From NCBI GenBank assembly GCA_946477855.1, contig CAMKZU010000005.1:1-64000 (forward strand): DNA of 64,000 nt, read 5' to 3'. The notes under the pieces are model-generated. The model was not told where the DNA came from and did not search any database. It saw only the letters and a program-made list of their open reading frames with translations. Numbering within the stretch: position 1 is the stretch's first letter; every line of letters begins with the position of its first letter. Made by a program: the position numbers and the translations under genes. The DNA comes from an uncultured Lactobacillus sp. Its GTDB lineage: Bacteria; Bacillota; Bacilli; Lactobacillales; Lactobacillaceae. Shown here in pieces: positions 18,314 to 28,137 of this stretch.

Positions 18314-20392
18314 ATGTATTATCGAATATTTAGCAAGAGTAGAAAAATGGTTGTATTTACAGAGCGACAACAGAAAATTTTGTTAAAGTTAATTAATAAT
18401 AAAAATGGCCTGTCTTTAGCTGAATTGGAACAACAACTTGGTATTAGCCAGAGAACGTTATACAGGGAATTTGCAGATTTAAGACCAAGTTTACGGCAAG
18501 AAGGAGCAGTACTGACCAGCAAAAATGGTATTTATCAAGTTGAGGGTAGTGCTGCAACATTAAATAATATAGAAAAAAGTTTGGCGGGGCAGAAAAATAC
18601 ACTATATTTATCCACTTCTTCAAGACAAAATGCGGTAATTTGCATCTTACTATTAAGCACTGCCGAAATGAAGATTAATAATTTAGCATTAACTCTGGAA
18701 GTGAGTCAGGGCACAATTCAAAGGGATTTAGACGCAGTGGCTAAATCACTCAAGGCGTATGGCTTGTCACTAGTACGTAAAAAAGGCGTCGGAATTTTAA
18801 TTAGTGGTTCTGAAGAAATCCGCAGATATCTTTTTTGCAGGATTGTTTTACAAGAAATTAATGAGTACCAATTTTTACTAGGGTTAGCAAATAAGGAAAT
18901 ATCGGGTAATTTGTTTGCCGTTCTTATTCCTACTGATCTCTTATTAGAATGCTATCAAATTCTAGCAGATTGTGTTTTGCCTCAACTTACTGGAATTTAT
19001 GACAGACAGACCATCTCTTTAGTTTTAATGTTTTCTTTATCGTTATACCGTTTTAAGAATGGTTGCGTTTTAACTAATACAGTAGACAATAATATAAAGC
19101 CTAAATATATCAAACTTGTAAATGATTTTTTAACAAGACTAAAATATCATGATCTTGGCCACAAGTTAACCGAGAATGAAATCAACTTTCTGGCACTGCA
19201 ATTGCAAAATAGTGATCGGATAAAAGCTCCTAGTAATATTGATGACATGGATTTATCACTTTCACTTCAAGTTAAGGAGTTCGTATCGTTGGTATCTACT
19301 GCCTATGGTTGGGATTTTACACGTAATCCAGATTTTTCTGAAAAAATTACCCTTCATATAAAAAGCCTGTTGCAGAAATCACAGCCTGTGTTGCCTGAGA
19401 ACAATTTAGCGTCAATTACCTATTTAACAGAAAAGTACCAAAAGCTAATCACTGTTATTAGTGAAAAATGGGCTGAAGTATTTACAAATAAAAAGCTTCA
19501 TCAGTACGAAAAGCAACTATTGCTTTTGTATTTTGCTAATGAAATTGAAAACCATAAATATCGTCAAGGCCTAAGTGCCCTGGTAATTTGCGAAAATGGT
19601 TTTTCAACATCACAAATCTTAAAGAGCCGACTGCAACAAGAAATTCCAGAACTCACTCAAATTGACACGACTAAAATAACTAAGTTAAATCAAATTGAAC
19701 TGGCAAATTACGACATTATTTTGACTACGGTTGATTTACCCGGGTTTGCTAGAGATTATCTACTTGTCAGTCCCTTGCTCTTAAACGATGAGGCGCAAAA
19801 AATAAGAAATTACTTGCAGACATACCAATATCAGAATGCTAATTTTAAGCAGGACAATAGTCAGCAGGCTTTGAAACAGTTGCAAGAAAGAAAAAAGGAA
19901 CTTGACCTTTATCTTGATTTAGTTGATAATGTGCAACTTTTTACGTATCAAAATAATGAAGAACAAACTCTTAAAGAGGTCATTAAAGGCGTTATAGATT
20001 TACTGCCTTCAGCTATAATTATTGATTCGCAGCAGGTGGCTCAAAAATTATTTAAGCGTATTAACCAATCTCCCGTGGGTATTCCCCATAGCAGTTTAGC
20101 TCTTGTTCACGCCAGTAGTTCGGCTGTGAGAAAAGCATACGTTGCCGTGTGCCAGCTGCAGACAGTGGTGAAAATGAAGGCAATGGATTATGACGAGGTC
20201 AGAGTAAAAAGATTTCTGCTACTTTTAGCACCAAGCAAAAGCAGTAAGGTTGAAACTAAAGCATTGGGCACGGTCAGTAGTACGCTGGTAATGAATAATG
20301 ACAGTATCAGTTTATTTGAAAAAGGCGGTACCAGTGACTTAAAAGAGTTTTTAGCAGAAAATTTTTGGACTTTATTAGAGCAAAAAGATTAA
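18314..20392 (+). CDS. mtlR: BglG-family PRD-containing transcriptional regulator (MtlR-like)
   Basis: N-terminal double HTH, PRD region, EIIB-like (ALVICENGFSTSQILKSRL) and EIIA-like (PVGIPHSSLALVH) domains; adjacent to mtlAFD. Confidence 0.88.
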   Translation: MYYRIFSKSRKMVVFTERQQKILLKLINNKNGLSLAELEQQLGISQRTLYREFADLRPSLRQEGAVLTSKNGIYQVEGSAATLNNIEKSLAGQKNTLYLSTSSRQNAVICILLLSTAEMKINNLALTLEVSQGTIQRDLDAVAKSLKAYGLSLVRKKGVGILISGSEEIRRYLFCRIVLQEINEYQFLLGLANKEISGNLFAVLIPTDLLLECYQILADCVLPQLTGIYDRQTISLVLMFSLSLYRFKNGCVLTNTVDNNIKPKYIKLVNDFLTRLKYHDLGHKLTENEINFLALQLQNSDRIKAPSNIDDMDLSLSLQVKEFVSLVSTAYGWDFTRNPDFSEKITLHIKSLLQKSQPVLPENNLASITYLTEKYQKLITVISEKWAEVFTNKKLHQYEKQLLLLYFANEIENHKYRQGLSALVICENGFSTSQILKSRLQQEIPELTQIDTTKITKLNQIELANYDIILTTVDLPGFARDYLLVSPLLLNDEAQKIRNYLQTYQYQNANFKQDNSQQALKQLQERKKELDLYLDLVDNVQLFTYQNNEEQTLKEVIKGVIDLLPSAIIIDSQQVAQKLFKRINQSPVGIPHSSLALVHASSSAVRKAYVAVCQLQTVVKMKAMDYDEVRVKRFLLLLAPSKSSKVETKALGTVSSTLVMNNDSISLFEKGGTSDLKEFLAENFWTLLEQKD

Positions 20393-20403
20393 AGCGAGTT
20401 TTA

Positions 20404-20430
20404 AACACCCTTTTCCCAAGGGTGTTTTTT
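20404..20430 (+). terminator. Terminator downstream of mtlR-like gene
   Basis: ACACCCTTTTCCCAAGGGTGTTTTTT. Confidence 0.85.
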
Positions 20431-20526
20431 ATATATTAAAAAATCAAGCTTTAAAGAAGTGGTACTAGCTTGTAAGTCGTCTTCTCTGTGCTTGATTTTT
20501 GAAAATTATATTTTTAAAAAGGGATT

Positions 20527-21762
20527 TTAGATGTCCGGCATATTATTTAAAATCCACTGCTCTGCTTCGTGGGACCAGATACCGTTGTGCTTTTTCAGAA
20601 TCTTGCCTAACTCTGAATCAGGGTCTACTTTAGCTAACTCTATTCGATCAAATTTCTTGTGAGTGTAGATTAGCTTTTTGCCACCACCAATTTCGGGTTG
20701 TGACAAGGTGGTTTCAGCCGCGGCGTTTAGACCTAAGACATGAGTAATTACTTTGGCTACATCTAGTTTGTGCTCGGCAATTAATTTAGCTGCTTTAGCT
20801 TCGTTTTCTGCATTACCACCCGAAGTACCAACAACGTGGGTAAAGTTGTAGTGAATGTCATAGAAGTTGAGGTCAGCGGAAAACGATTTGTTGACTGGTC
20901 CAGCGAACTGGTTAAGGCAGGCATCGGCATTCATTAAACGGCCAGCCATTTCAGCGAGTGGCTTGACACTAATCATTAAGAACAAGTCATCGTATTTTTC
21001 ATTATTTACTTTTGCATTCAATAATTTCTCTTGTTCGTCAACCGACAAGCCTTTAGTATTGACGAAATGAACTTCCACTTCGTCTGAAGGGTATAGTTCC
21101 TTAGCCCTATCTAATTTTGCCTGATCAATATCGGTTACAACTAAGCGCTTAGGCTTGGTATCAGCGTGAAGTGCATAATCAATGGCTAGCAATCCCATAG
21201 GTCCGGTTCCGCCAACAATTAACATATTGCCACCTGCTTTAACTCCCATTTTGTGATTGTAAGTATGGGGAATGAGGTGGTATTGGGCGTCAAACGCAGC
21301 GATGACGCAGCTGACCGGCTCACATAAAGAACCTTCATAATAAGAATCGCCGTTAAACGGAATAAGGCAGCCTAATTCCATCACTTCATTCGGAATAATA
21401 ATATAGGTCGCATCACCGCCAATATAAGGATATGAATACCCCGGCACAAATGGTGTGTCGTCTCTTGCTAAATTTGGTTGGACTACGAAGTCTTCATTTG
21501 CGTGAAACTTGTCTTGCCACTTAGAACCAACTTTTAAAATTTTGCCTGAAAATTCGTGTCCCACCATGATGGGATTATCCTTTAAATTATTAGGCGTCTT
21601 TTTGTGTTCTTCACCTTCCTTGGCTAATTTCCAAGAGGACATGCACATTGAATCGGACATAACTTCAGCCAGGATCTCATCGTCTTTTATTTCAGGTAAT
21701 GAGACCTCATCAATTTTCATATTGTCTTTGCCGTATAATCGTAAAGCTTTGCTTAAAACCAT
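20527..21762 (-). CDS. sorE: L-sorbose-1-phosphate reductase-like zinc-dependent dehydrogenase
   Basis: 411 aa MDR-type dehydrogenase (MVGHEFSGKILKVG, GGTGPMGLLAIDYAL) beside a sorbose PTS operon. Confidence 0.8.
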   Translation of the reverse strand: MVLSKALRLYGKDNMKIDEVSLPEIKDDEILAEVMSDSMCMSSWKLAKEGEEHKKTPNNLKDNPIMVGHEFSGKILKVGSKWQDKFHANEDFVVQPNLARDDTPFVPGYSYPYIGGDATYIIIPNEVMELGCLIPFNGDSYYEGSLCEPVSCVIAAFDAQYHLIPHTYNHKMGVKAGGNMLIVGGTGPMGLLAIDYALHADTKPKRLVVTDIDQAKLDRAKELYPSDEVEVHFVNTKGLSVDEQEKLLNAKVNNEKYDDLFLMISVKPLAEMAGRLMNADACLNQFAGPVNKSFSADLNFYDIHYNFTHVVGTSGGNAENEAKAAKLIAEHKLDVAKVITHVLGLNAAAETTLSQPEIGGGKKLIYTHKKFDRIELAKVDPDSELGKILKKHNGIWSHEAEQWILNNMPDI

Positions 21763-21870
21763 TTTTAATCTCCTTAATGCTAAAAAACAGAAAGCGCTAA
21801 CTTCACAAATGATACTAATAAATATTTACTGCAATTGCAATATGATTTAGCTTTATTGCACAAATGTGAT

Positions 21871-22818
21871 TTAACTACATAAATCACGAATACCCAACGC
21901 GGTAATGTCTGTGGTAATTAGAACATCTAAAATATGGGCGTTGAGAGCACCTAAAATTGATTTTATTTTATTTTTGCCACATGCGATTCCTATAACGGTT
22001 GGGACTTTTTTCAGCTCATCCAGGTTCATGCTAATAATATGATATTTAGAAGAACTGATAATTTCACCATTCTCAGAAAAGGGGCGGGAAAGAATATCGC
22101 CTACGGCATTAGTTTCACTGAAAATGGTGGCGAAACTAGAATTTTTATAAAATTCCTGCCACTGTTCCATATCAATTATTAAGTTGCTGCCAATACCAAC
22201 AATCGCATAGTCAAGATTTTGCCAGAGATTAAAAATAAGCTGGTTATTAGGGTTAGACATTAATTCATCTTGCAAACTCTGAGAACTGACTATCGCAGGA
22301 CAATTGAGTGTTTCGCTTTTTGCGTTTAGTTTTTCACTCAAAAGGTAAGCCAAACGATTGGACTGATAATCATTCTTAAGCCTCCCTGCAGGTCCGCCAA
22401 CTAAAGGGACAACCACGATACCGTGCTTTTCGCTTTTAGCTGGCATAGCCTGAAAGGCGTGCGCCAATGTTCTGCCCCAAGAAATGCCGACAATCGAATT
22501 GCTGCTAATTGTGCTTGCGAGATAATTAGCCGCAAAATTACCCAGTGTTTTTAAGTTTAAATCATTAATATTTTCAGGCACAATTAGAGCCTCTTTTAAA
22601 TTGAATTTTTTCACAAGGAAGTCTTGCAGGTCGGTAAAATCTTGCGAACCCGAAGTAACTGTTATTTTTACCAGCCCGAGCTTTCTAGCTTCTTTTAACA
22701 TTCTGCTGATTTGGCTTCTGTGAATATGAACTTTTTTAGCAATTTCTTCTTGTGTAAGACCATTTATATAATAAAGTTTTGAAACTGAAATGAGTTGGTT
22801 TATTAAATTTTCTTCCAT
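21871..22818 (-). CDS. sorR: SorC/DeoR-family transcriptional regulator
   Basis: HTH (GLTQEEIAKKVHIHRSQISRMLKEARKLGLV) plus sugar-binding domain (GISWGRTLAHAF, VVPLVGGPAG). Confidence 0.88.
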   Translation of the reverse strand: MEENLINQLISVSKLYYINGLTQEEIAKKVHIHRSQISRMLKEARKLGLVKITVTSGSQDFTDLQDFLVKKFNLKEALIVPENINDLNLKTLGNFAANYLASTISSNSIVGISWGRTLAHAFQAMPAKSEKHGIVVVPLVGGPAGRLKNDYQSNRLAYLLSEKLNAKSETLNCPAIVSSQSLQDELMSNPNNQLIFNLWQNLDYAIVGIGSNLIIDMEQWQEFYKNSSFATIFSETNAVGDILSRPFSENGEIISSSKYHIISMNLDELKKVPTVIGIACGKNKIKSILGALNAHILDVLITTDITALGIRDLCS

Positions 22819-22979
22819 AGTATATTGACCTTTTTAGTTTAACAATAAAATTTAAAATACAACTTTATTATAAATCACAATTGTGAAAATTACCACAATA
22901 TTATTGAATGTTAACCCATTAGTTGCTATATTCTTAGTTAAGATAGCGCTAACAAAAATACTAAATTTATTATTCACAT

Positions 22980-23801
22980 TTGTTAAAAGGAGATAATAAT
23001 ATGGAAAATTGGATTGATTTGGCTAAGAAAACATACATTGTAACTGGTGGTTCTTCGGGAATTGGCGATGCAATTGTAAAAGAATTACTAGCAAACGGTG
23101 CCAATGTTGTTGATGCAGATTTAAATCCATCCCAAATCAATGATAATCATTTGCTTTACGTAAAATGTGACGTCACTTCACCTGAAGATGTTACTAATGT
23201 TATTAATCAAACTAAAACTAAATTTGGTCAGATTGATGGCTTAGTAAATAATGCCGGCATCAATTTACCAAGATTACTGGTTGACGAAAAAGAGCCTGAA
23301 AGCAAATATGAAATGCACCTGAATGACTTTAAAAAGATGTTTGCTGTAAATGTACAAAGCGTTTACTTGTTATCCCAAGCCGTTGCCCGTGAATTGGTAC
23401 AAAAGCAAAAGGGCGTAATTGTGAACATGTCATCAGAAGCTGGTCTAGAAGGCTCCCAGGGACAAAGCATTTATTCTGCAACCAAGGGCGCAATTAATGG
23501 CTTTACCAGATCATGGGCAAAGGAATTAGGCAGATTTAATGTGCGTGTCGTTGGTGTTGCACCGGGCATTTTAGAGGCAACTGGTTTGCGGACACCTGCT
23601 TATGAAGAAGCCTTGGCATATACCAGAAATATCACTGTTGAGCAGTTAAGAAAAGGTTATTCAAGTACTTCAACCACTCCCCTTGGCAGAAGTGGCAAAT
23701 TGTCAGAAGTAGCAGATTTAGTGAGCTACCTTTTATCTGACAGAGCCAGTTATATTACTGGGGTCACAATTAATGTCGCTGGTGGAAAATCAAGGGGTTA
23801 A
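22980..23801 (+). CDS. sorF: Sorbitol-6-phosphate dehydrogenase-type SDR (the start may be the internal ATG at about 23001)
   Basis: TYIVTGGSSGIGDAI, NNAG, YSATKGAINGFTRSWAKELG; first gene of the sorbose PTS operon. Confidence 0.85.
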   Translation: MLKGDNNMENWIDLAKKTYIVTGGSSGIGDAIVKELLANGANVVDADLNPSQINDNHLLYVKCDVTSPEDVTNVINQTKTKFGQIDGLVNNAGINLPRLLVDEKEPESKYEMHLNDFKKMFAVNVQSVYLLSQAVARELVQKQKGVIVNMSSEAGLEGSQGQSIYSATKGAINGFTRSWAKELGRFNVRVVGVAPGILEATGLRTPAYEEALAYTRNITVEQLRKGYSSTSTTPLGRSGKLSEVADLVSYLLSDRASYITGVTINVAGGKSRG

Positions 23802-23803
23802 AG

Positions 23804-24220
23804 ATGAAAGTTATTTTAATTGGTCATGGTAAAACAGGTGTTGCTTTTAAAGAAGCTGTGGAAATGATCTTTGGCAAAGCCGAGGATTTTATAGCTTTAA
23901 CATTTGCTCCAGGAGAAGGTCTTGAAGATGTTTGTAACAAAATTATCACTGCCAGCTCAGGTATTCCCAGCGATCAAATCTTAATCGTGACAGATCTGTA
24001 TTCTGGCACACCATATAATGCTGCGGCCAGTTTGGTTTTAAAGGGAAAAGCAAAAGATGTAATAGCAGGGATGTCGCTGCCAATTTTATTAGAAATTGTA
24101 ACTAAGATGAATAGCACCTCAATTACAGATATAGTTAAAGGAATTTTGCAGGAATCTAGCACCTATACCACAGCTTTAAGTGCAGAAATGCAGAAACAAG
24201 AAGAGGAGGATGATTTTTGA
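23804..24220 (+). CDS. PTS mannose/sorbose-family EIIA
   Basis: VILIGHGKTGVAFKEAVEMI...TDLYSGTPYNAA. Confidence 0.88.
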   Translation: MKVILIGHGKTGVAFKEAVEMIFGKAEDFIALTFAPGEGLEDVCNKIITASSGIPSDQILIVTDLYSGTPYNAAASLVLKGKAKDVIAGMSLPILLEIVTKMNSTSITDIVKGILQESSTYTTALSAEMQKQEEEDDF

Positions 24221-24696
24221 TGATTATCAAATTTGCTAGAATTGATGACCGGTTAATACATGGTCAAGTTGCTACTGTATGGGCTAAGTTAGCTAATGCA
24301 CAAAGAATAATTGTGGTTAGTAAAGAAGTATTTAACGATAAAATTCGGAAGGTTTTAGTCAAACAGGCTGCTCCGGCAGGGATGAAAGTTAATGTAGTTG
24401 ATGTGCCCAAAGCAATAGCCGTTTTTAACAACCCTAAATATCAAAATGATACAGTTTTCTATTTGTTTACCAATCCTACAGAAGTACTGGAGTTGGTAAA
24501 GGGCGGAATTCCGTTGAAGTCAATCAATATTGGTGGTTTAAGTTATGCCGAAGGTAAAAAGCAAATAACAAAAGCAGTATCTGTGACCCCAGAAGACGTA
24601 CAGGCCTTTAAAGAGCTGGATAAATTAGGTGTAAATTTAGATTTACGAGTTTTAGCTGATGATCCTAAAAAGGATATTCTCAAACTAATTAGTTAA
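24217..24696 (+). CDS. PTS mannose/sorbose-family EIIB
   Basis: FARIDDRLIHGQVATVWAK active-site signature. Confidence 0.93.
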   Translation: MMIIKFARIDDRLIHGQVATVWAKLANAQRIIVVSKEVFNDKIRKVLVKQAAPAGMKVNVVDVPKAIAVFNNPKYQNDTVFYLFTNPTEVLELVKGGIPLKSINIGGLSYAEGKKQITKAVSVTPEDVQAFKELDKLGVNLDLRVLADDPKKDILKLIS

Positions 24697-24702
24697 AAGT
24701 CT

Positions 24703-25536
24703 GTGGTCGAATTAAATAGGAGAATAAACATGACAACATTTCAAATTATTTTAGTTTTCTTGTGGTCATCTATTGTAGGCTGTGGAAGTGTCTTGGACGA
24801 ATTTCAAACGCATCGTCCTTTAATTGCATGTTCCGTGATGGGTCTTATTTTAGGCGATCCTGTTAAAGGCATTATTCTGGGTGGGACACTGGAACTCATT
24901 GCTTTAGGTTGGATGAATGTCGGTGCAGCACAATCACCCGATTCGGCTTTAGCCAGCACTGTTTCCACTATTCTAGTAATTATTGGTCATCAAAGCATTA
25001 CTAAAGGGATTGCTATAGCCCTTCCTGTAGCTGCTGCTGGACAAGTATTAACAGTTATCGTTCGTACGTGTACTGTCTTCTTTCAACATGCTTCAGACAG
25101 AGAAGTTGAAAAGGCCAACTTTAGAGCTATTGAATGGCTCCACTTTTCTGCTTTAATCTTCCAAGCATTGAGAGTGTCAATTCCGACTACTCTAGTTGCA
25201 GCCTTTGTAAATCCGACAATGGTTCAAAATGCTTTGAATTCTTTACCAGATGTCGTTACCGGTGGTTTGGCTGTCGCAGGCGGTTTTATCGTAACTGTTG
25301 GTTATGCGATGATTTTAAACATGATGTATGTGAAGTATTTAATGCCATTCTTTTACTTGGGCTTTGTTCTAAGTGGTTATTTAAAGCTTAGTTTACTTGC
25401 CTTTGGTGCAGTGGGTTTGATATTAGCACTAATCTACGTTCAATTAGACCCGCAATTTTCACAAAAGACAGTCCCAGCGAATTCTGCAGCCGCAGATCCT
25501 GATACTGAACTGGCCGAAGATGAATTGGAAGACTAA
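24703..25536 (+). CDS. PTS mannose/sorbose-family EIIC (the start may be the internal ATG at 24730)
   Basis: RPLIACSVMGLILGDPVKGIILGGTLELIALGWMNVGAAQSPD. Confidence 0.92.
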   Translation: MVELNRRINMTTFQIILVFLWSSIVGCGSVLDEFQTHRPLIACSVMGLILGDPVKGIILGGTLELIALGWMNVGAAQSPDSALASTVSTILVIIGHQSITKGIAIALPVAAAGQVLTVIVRTCTVFFQHASDREVEKANFRAIEWLHFSALIFQALRVSIPTTLVAAFVNPTMVQNALNSLPDVVTGGLAVAGGFIVTVGYAMILNMMYVKYLMPFFYLGFVLSGYLKLSLLAFGAVGLILALIYVQLDPQFSQKTVPANSAAADPDTELAEDELED

Positions 25537-25551
25537 ATTTGGAGATTTATT

Positions 25552-26385
25552 ATGGTAGAGAAGAAAATCAAAAATCAATTAACTAAAAAAGATATTTTTC
25601 AAACTTTTATCTTTGAAAATTTTCAACAGGCATCATATAACTACGAAAGAATTCATGCTTTAGCGTTTTGTGTTGACATGATTCCCACAATTAGAAGGGT
25701 ATATAAGAAAAAAGAAGATCAAGTTGCCGCTTTGAAAAGGCACAACACATTCTTTAATGTTACGCCCGCATTTTCTGGTCCGGTTATAGGTTTGACCAGT
25801 GCTTTGGAACAAGCTAAGGCCCAAGGAGAAGATATTGACGTTGGAACTATTAACAGTTTGAAAGTAGGTTTAATGGGTCCACTTTGTGGGGTCGGCGACC
25901 CGGTAATGTGGGGCACATTAAGACCGATATTAGCTGCTTTGGGTGCTACTTTGGCGTTACAAGGCTCTTGGCTGGGTCCTGTTCTATTTTTTGTTGTCTT
26001 TAATATTGTTCGTTTAGGAATTAAATGGTACGGCTTAAAACTTGGCTTGAATGAAGGTATGTCGTTAGTTCAAGAACTTTCGGGAAACTTTTTAAAGAAA
26101 TTGACTGAAGGTGCAACTGTTCTGGGATTGTTTATCATGGGAGTGCTAGTCAACAAATGGACGACAATTAATGTCCCACTCGTAGTTTCAAAAACTACCC
26201 TTAATGGCAAAACCACCATTACCACTGTGCAGAATATTCTCGATCAATTATGTCCAGGTTTACTTTCTTTAGGATTAACTCTGTTGATGATGTATTTACT
26301 AAAGAAGAGAGTGAGCCCAATTATACTAATCTTCATTTTATTTGGCGTAGGAATACTAGGATACGGAATTGGTGTTTTAAAATAG
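25552..26385 (+). CDS. PTS mannose/sorbose-family EIID
   Basis: FNVTPAFSGPVIGLTSALEQ, GLMGPLCGVGDPVMWGTLRPI. Confidence 0.93.
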   Translation: MVEKKIKNQLTKKDIFQTFIFENFQQASYNYERIHALAFCVDMIPTIRRVYKKKEDQVAALKRHNTFFNVTPAFSGPVIGLTSALEQAKAQGEDIDVGTINSLKVGLMGPLCGVGDPVMWGTLRPILAALGATLALQGSWLGPVLFFVVFNIVRLGIKWYGLKLGLNEGMSLVQELSGNFLKKLTEGATVLGLFIMGVLVNKWTTINVPLVVSKTTLNGKTTITTVQNILDQLCPGLLSLGLTLLMMYLLKKRVSPIILIFILFGVGILGYGIGVLK

Positions 26386-26400
26386 AAAATGGTGACCAAA

Positions 26401-26568
26401 ATGGGTATAGACAATTATATTACTCTTGCAGTCGGCTTTCTGCTTTTTATTACAGGTTTTATTACTAAAAAAAGAACAGGCGTTTATGATTGGCTGTACA
26501 TAATTTTGGGCTTTGTTATCATTTGTATAGGCATTCTAAGAGCCTTTGGGTTGATAAACCTTAATTAG
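26401..26568 (+). CDS. Small two-TM membrane protein, 55 aa (59 aa if starting at 26389)
   Basis: MGIDNYITLAVGFLLFITGFITKKRTGVYDWLYIILGFVIICIGILRAFGLINLN*, co-directional and a few nt after EIID. Not in the supplied ORF track because of its size. Confidence 0.55.
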   Translation: MGIDNYITLAVGFLLFITGFITKKRTGVYDWLYIILGFVIICIGILRAFGLINLN

Positions 26569-26617
26569 ATTTTAGTCATATTTTTTACAAAGTTTAGATT
26601 ATTGATAATTGTCTTAA

Positions 26618-26651
26618 TGCTCAGGAAATAAAAATTCCTGGGCTTTTTTGT
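26618..26651 (+). terminator. Sorbose operon terminator
   Basis: GCTCAGGAAATAAAAATTCCTGGGCTTTTTTG. Confidence 0.85.
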
Positions 26652-26898
26652 TGTCTGATTTTTACTTTTAACTTTTAATTGTCAAAAAGTCTCCTGAAGT
26701 TAACTAAATTTGTATCTTAATAGCAAGGTATCGGAAAAAGTTTAAATTAACACTTTTAAAAAATTTTTTAAGTAATAAAAAATAATCTAAAATGTGGCCT
26801 TTATGCCTAAATCCCTTGGTACTGTACAAAAAGCAATAACAAGCGCTTACAATAAAAATGAAAATTATATAATTTTCACTCAGATGCGGAAGGGATTA

Positions 26899-28116
26899 AT
26901 GCTGATGAAAAATTTGATTATTAAAAATGTTAAAACAATTATTACTGCACCGGAAGGTATCAATTTACTGGTTGTAAAGGTTGAAACAAATGATCCAAGT
27001 ATTTACGGAGTAGGTTGTGCTACCTTTACTCAGAGGGTGAAAGTTGTCAAGGAGGTAATTGACCAATATTTAAAGCCTATTCTAATCGGTCAGAGTCCAA
27101 ATAAAATTGAAGATATCTGGCAAGTTTGCACATCCAATGCTTATTGGCGCAATGGCCCTGTCTTAAATTGTGCTATTGGTGGTGTGGATATGGCACTATG
27201 GGACATCAAAGGTAAGTTAGCCGATATGCCGCTTTACGAATTACTTGGAGGAAAATGTAGAAATGCGGTTCCAGCATATGCGCACGTGGATGCCGGTTCT
27301 ATCAAAGATGCTCTAAAGCAGGTAAAAGAGAGAATTGATAATGGTTGGACTAATCTTCGTGTTCAAATAAACGGCTATGGCGGTTCTGAACTAGAAAAGC
27401 CAAAAGAAGAAAATAATGGCAATTATTATAATCCTTTGAGATATATGGAGACAACTGTCAAAGCCTTTAAAGAAATTAAATCTGCTTTTGGCAACAAAGT
27501 TAACCTCATTCACGATGTCCATGAAAAATTAACACCCAATCAGGTAATTACCTTGGCAAAGGAATTAGAAGAGTATGATTTGCTTTTCCTAGAAGATCCT
27601 GTTTCACCTGAACAACTCTCGTGGTTAAAAGAGATAAGGAATCACACCAATATTCCTCTAGCGATGGGAGAGCTTTTTAATAACCCGCAAGAATGGCAGC
27701 AGGTAATTCAAAATCATTATGTTGATTACATAAGATGTCATATTAGTCAGATTGGTGGAATTACTCCAGCTAAAAAAATAATTGCATTTGCGGATATCTA
27801 TGGTGTGCAAACTGCTTGGCATGGCCCAGGTGATCTTTCGGGAATTGGTCATGCAGTAAATGCCCAATTAAGCATAGCTTCACATAACTGTGGTTTACAA
27901 GAATGGAGCAACAGCATAAAGAAAAATACCTATGATGTATTCCCTGGCACACCAGTTGCTAAGTCAGGCTATATCTATTTAAATGAAGAACCCGGTCTTG
28001 GTGTTGATATTAATGAAGAAGCTGCTGCAGAATTTCCAGAAATTCCGTTTGCAAAAGATTGGACAAGTAAGTGGACAACAATGAGACTGCCAGATGGCAC
28101 CTCAGTAAGACCTTGA
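26899..28116 (+). CDS. Enolase-superfamily dehydratase (RspA / mannonate dehydratase-like)
   Basis: MLR/MLE-type protein: NCAIGGVDMALWDIKGKLADMPLYELLGGKCR, HDVHEKL, FLEDPVSPEQ, WHGPGDLSGIGHAVN. The upstream GTG in the ORF track is less likely than the ATGs at 26899/26905 after AGGGATT. Confidence 0.85.
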   Translation: MLMKNLIIKNVKTIITAPEGINLLVVKVETNDPSIYGVGCATFTQRVKVVKEVIDQYLKPILIGQSPNKIEDIWQVCTSNAYWRNGPVLNCAIGGVDMALWDIKGKLADMPLYELLGGKCRNAVPAYAHVDAGSIKDALKQVKERIDNGWTNLRVQINGYGGSELEKPKEENNGNYYNPLRYMETTVKAFKEIKSAFGNKVNLIHDVHEKLTPNQVITLAKELEEYDLLFLEDPVSPEQLSWLKEIRNHTNIPLAMGELFNNPQEWQQVIQNHYVDYIRCHISQIGGITPAKKIIAFADIYGVQTAWHGPGDLSGIGHAVNAQLSIASHNCGLQEWSNSIKKNTYDVFPGTPVAKSGYIYLNEEPGLGVDINEEAAAEFPEIPFAKDWTSKWTTMRLPDGTSVRP

Positions 28117-28137
28117 AAAGAAAAGAGGAGTAAGAAT

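Noticed and set aside
27945-27960. TGGCACACCAGTTGCT, a near-consensus sigma-54 promoter
   Set aside because: Lies inside the dehydratase coding sequence, has one consensus mismatch, and the downstream PTS is not of the mannose family; probably chance.
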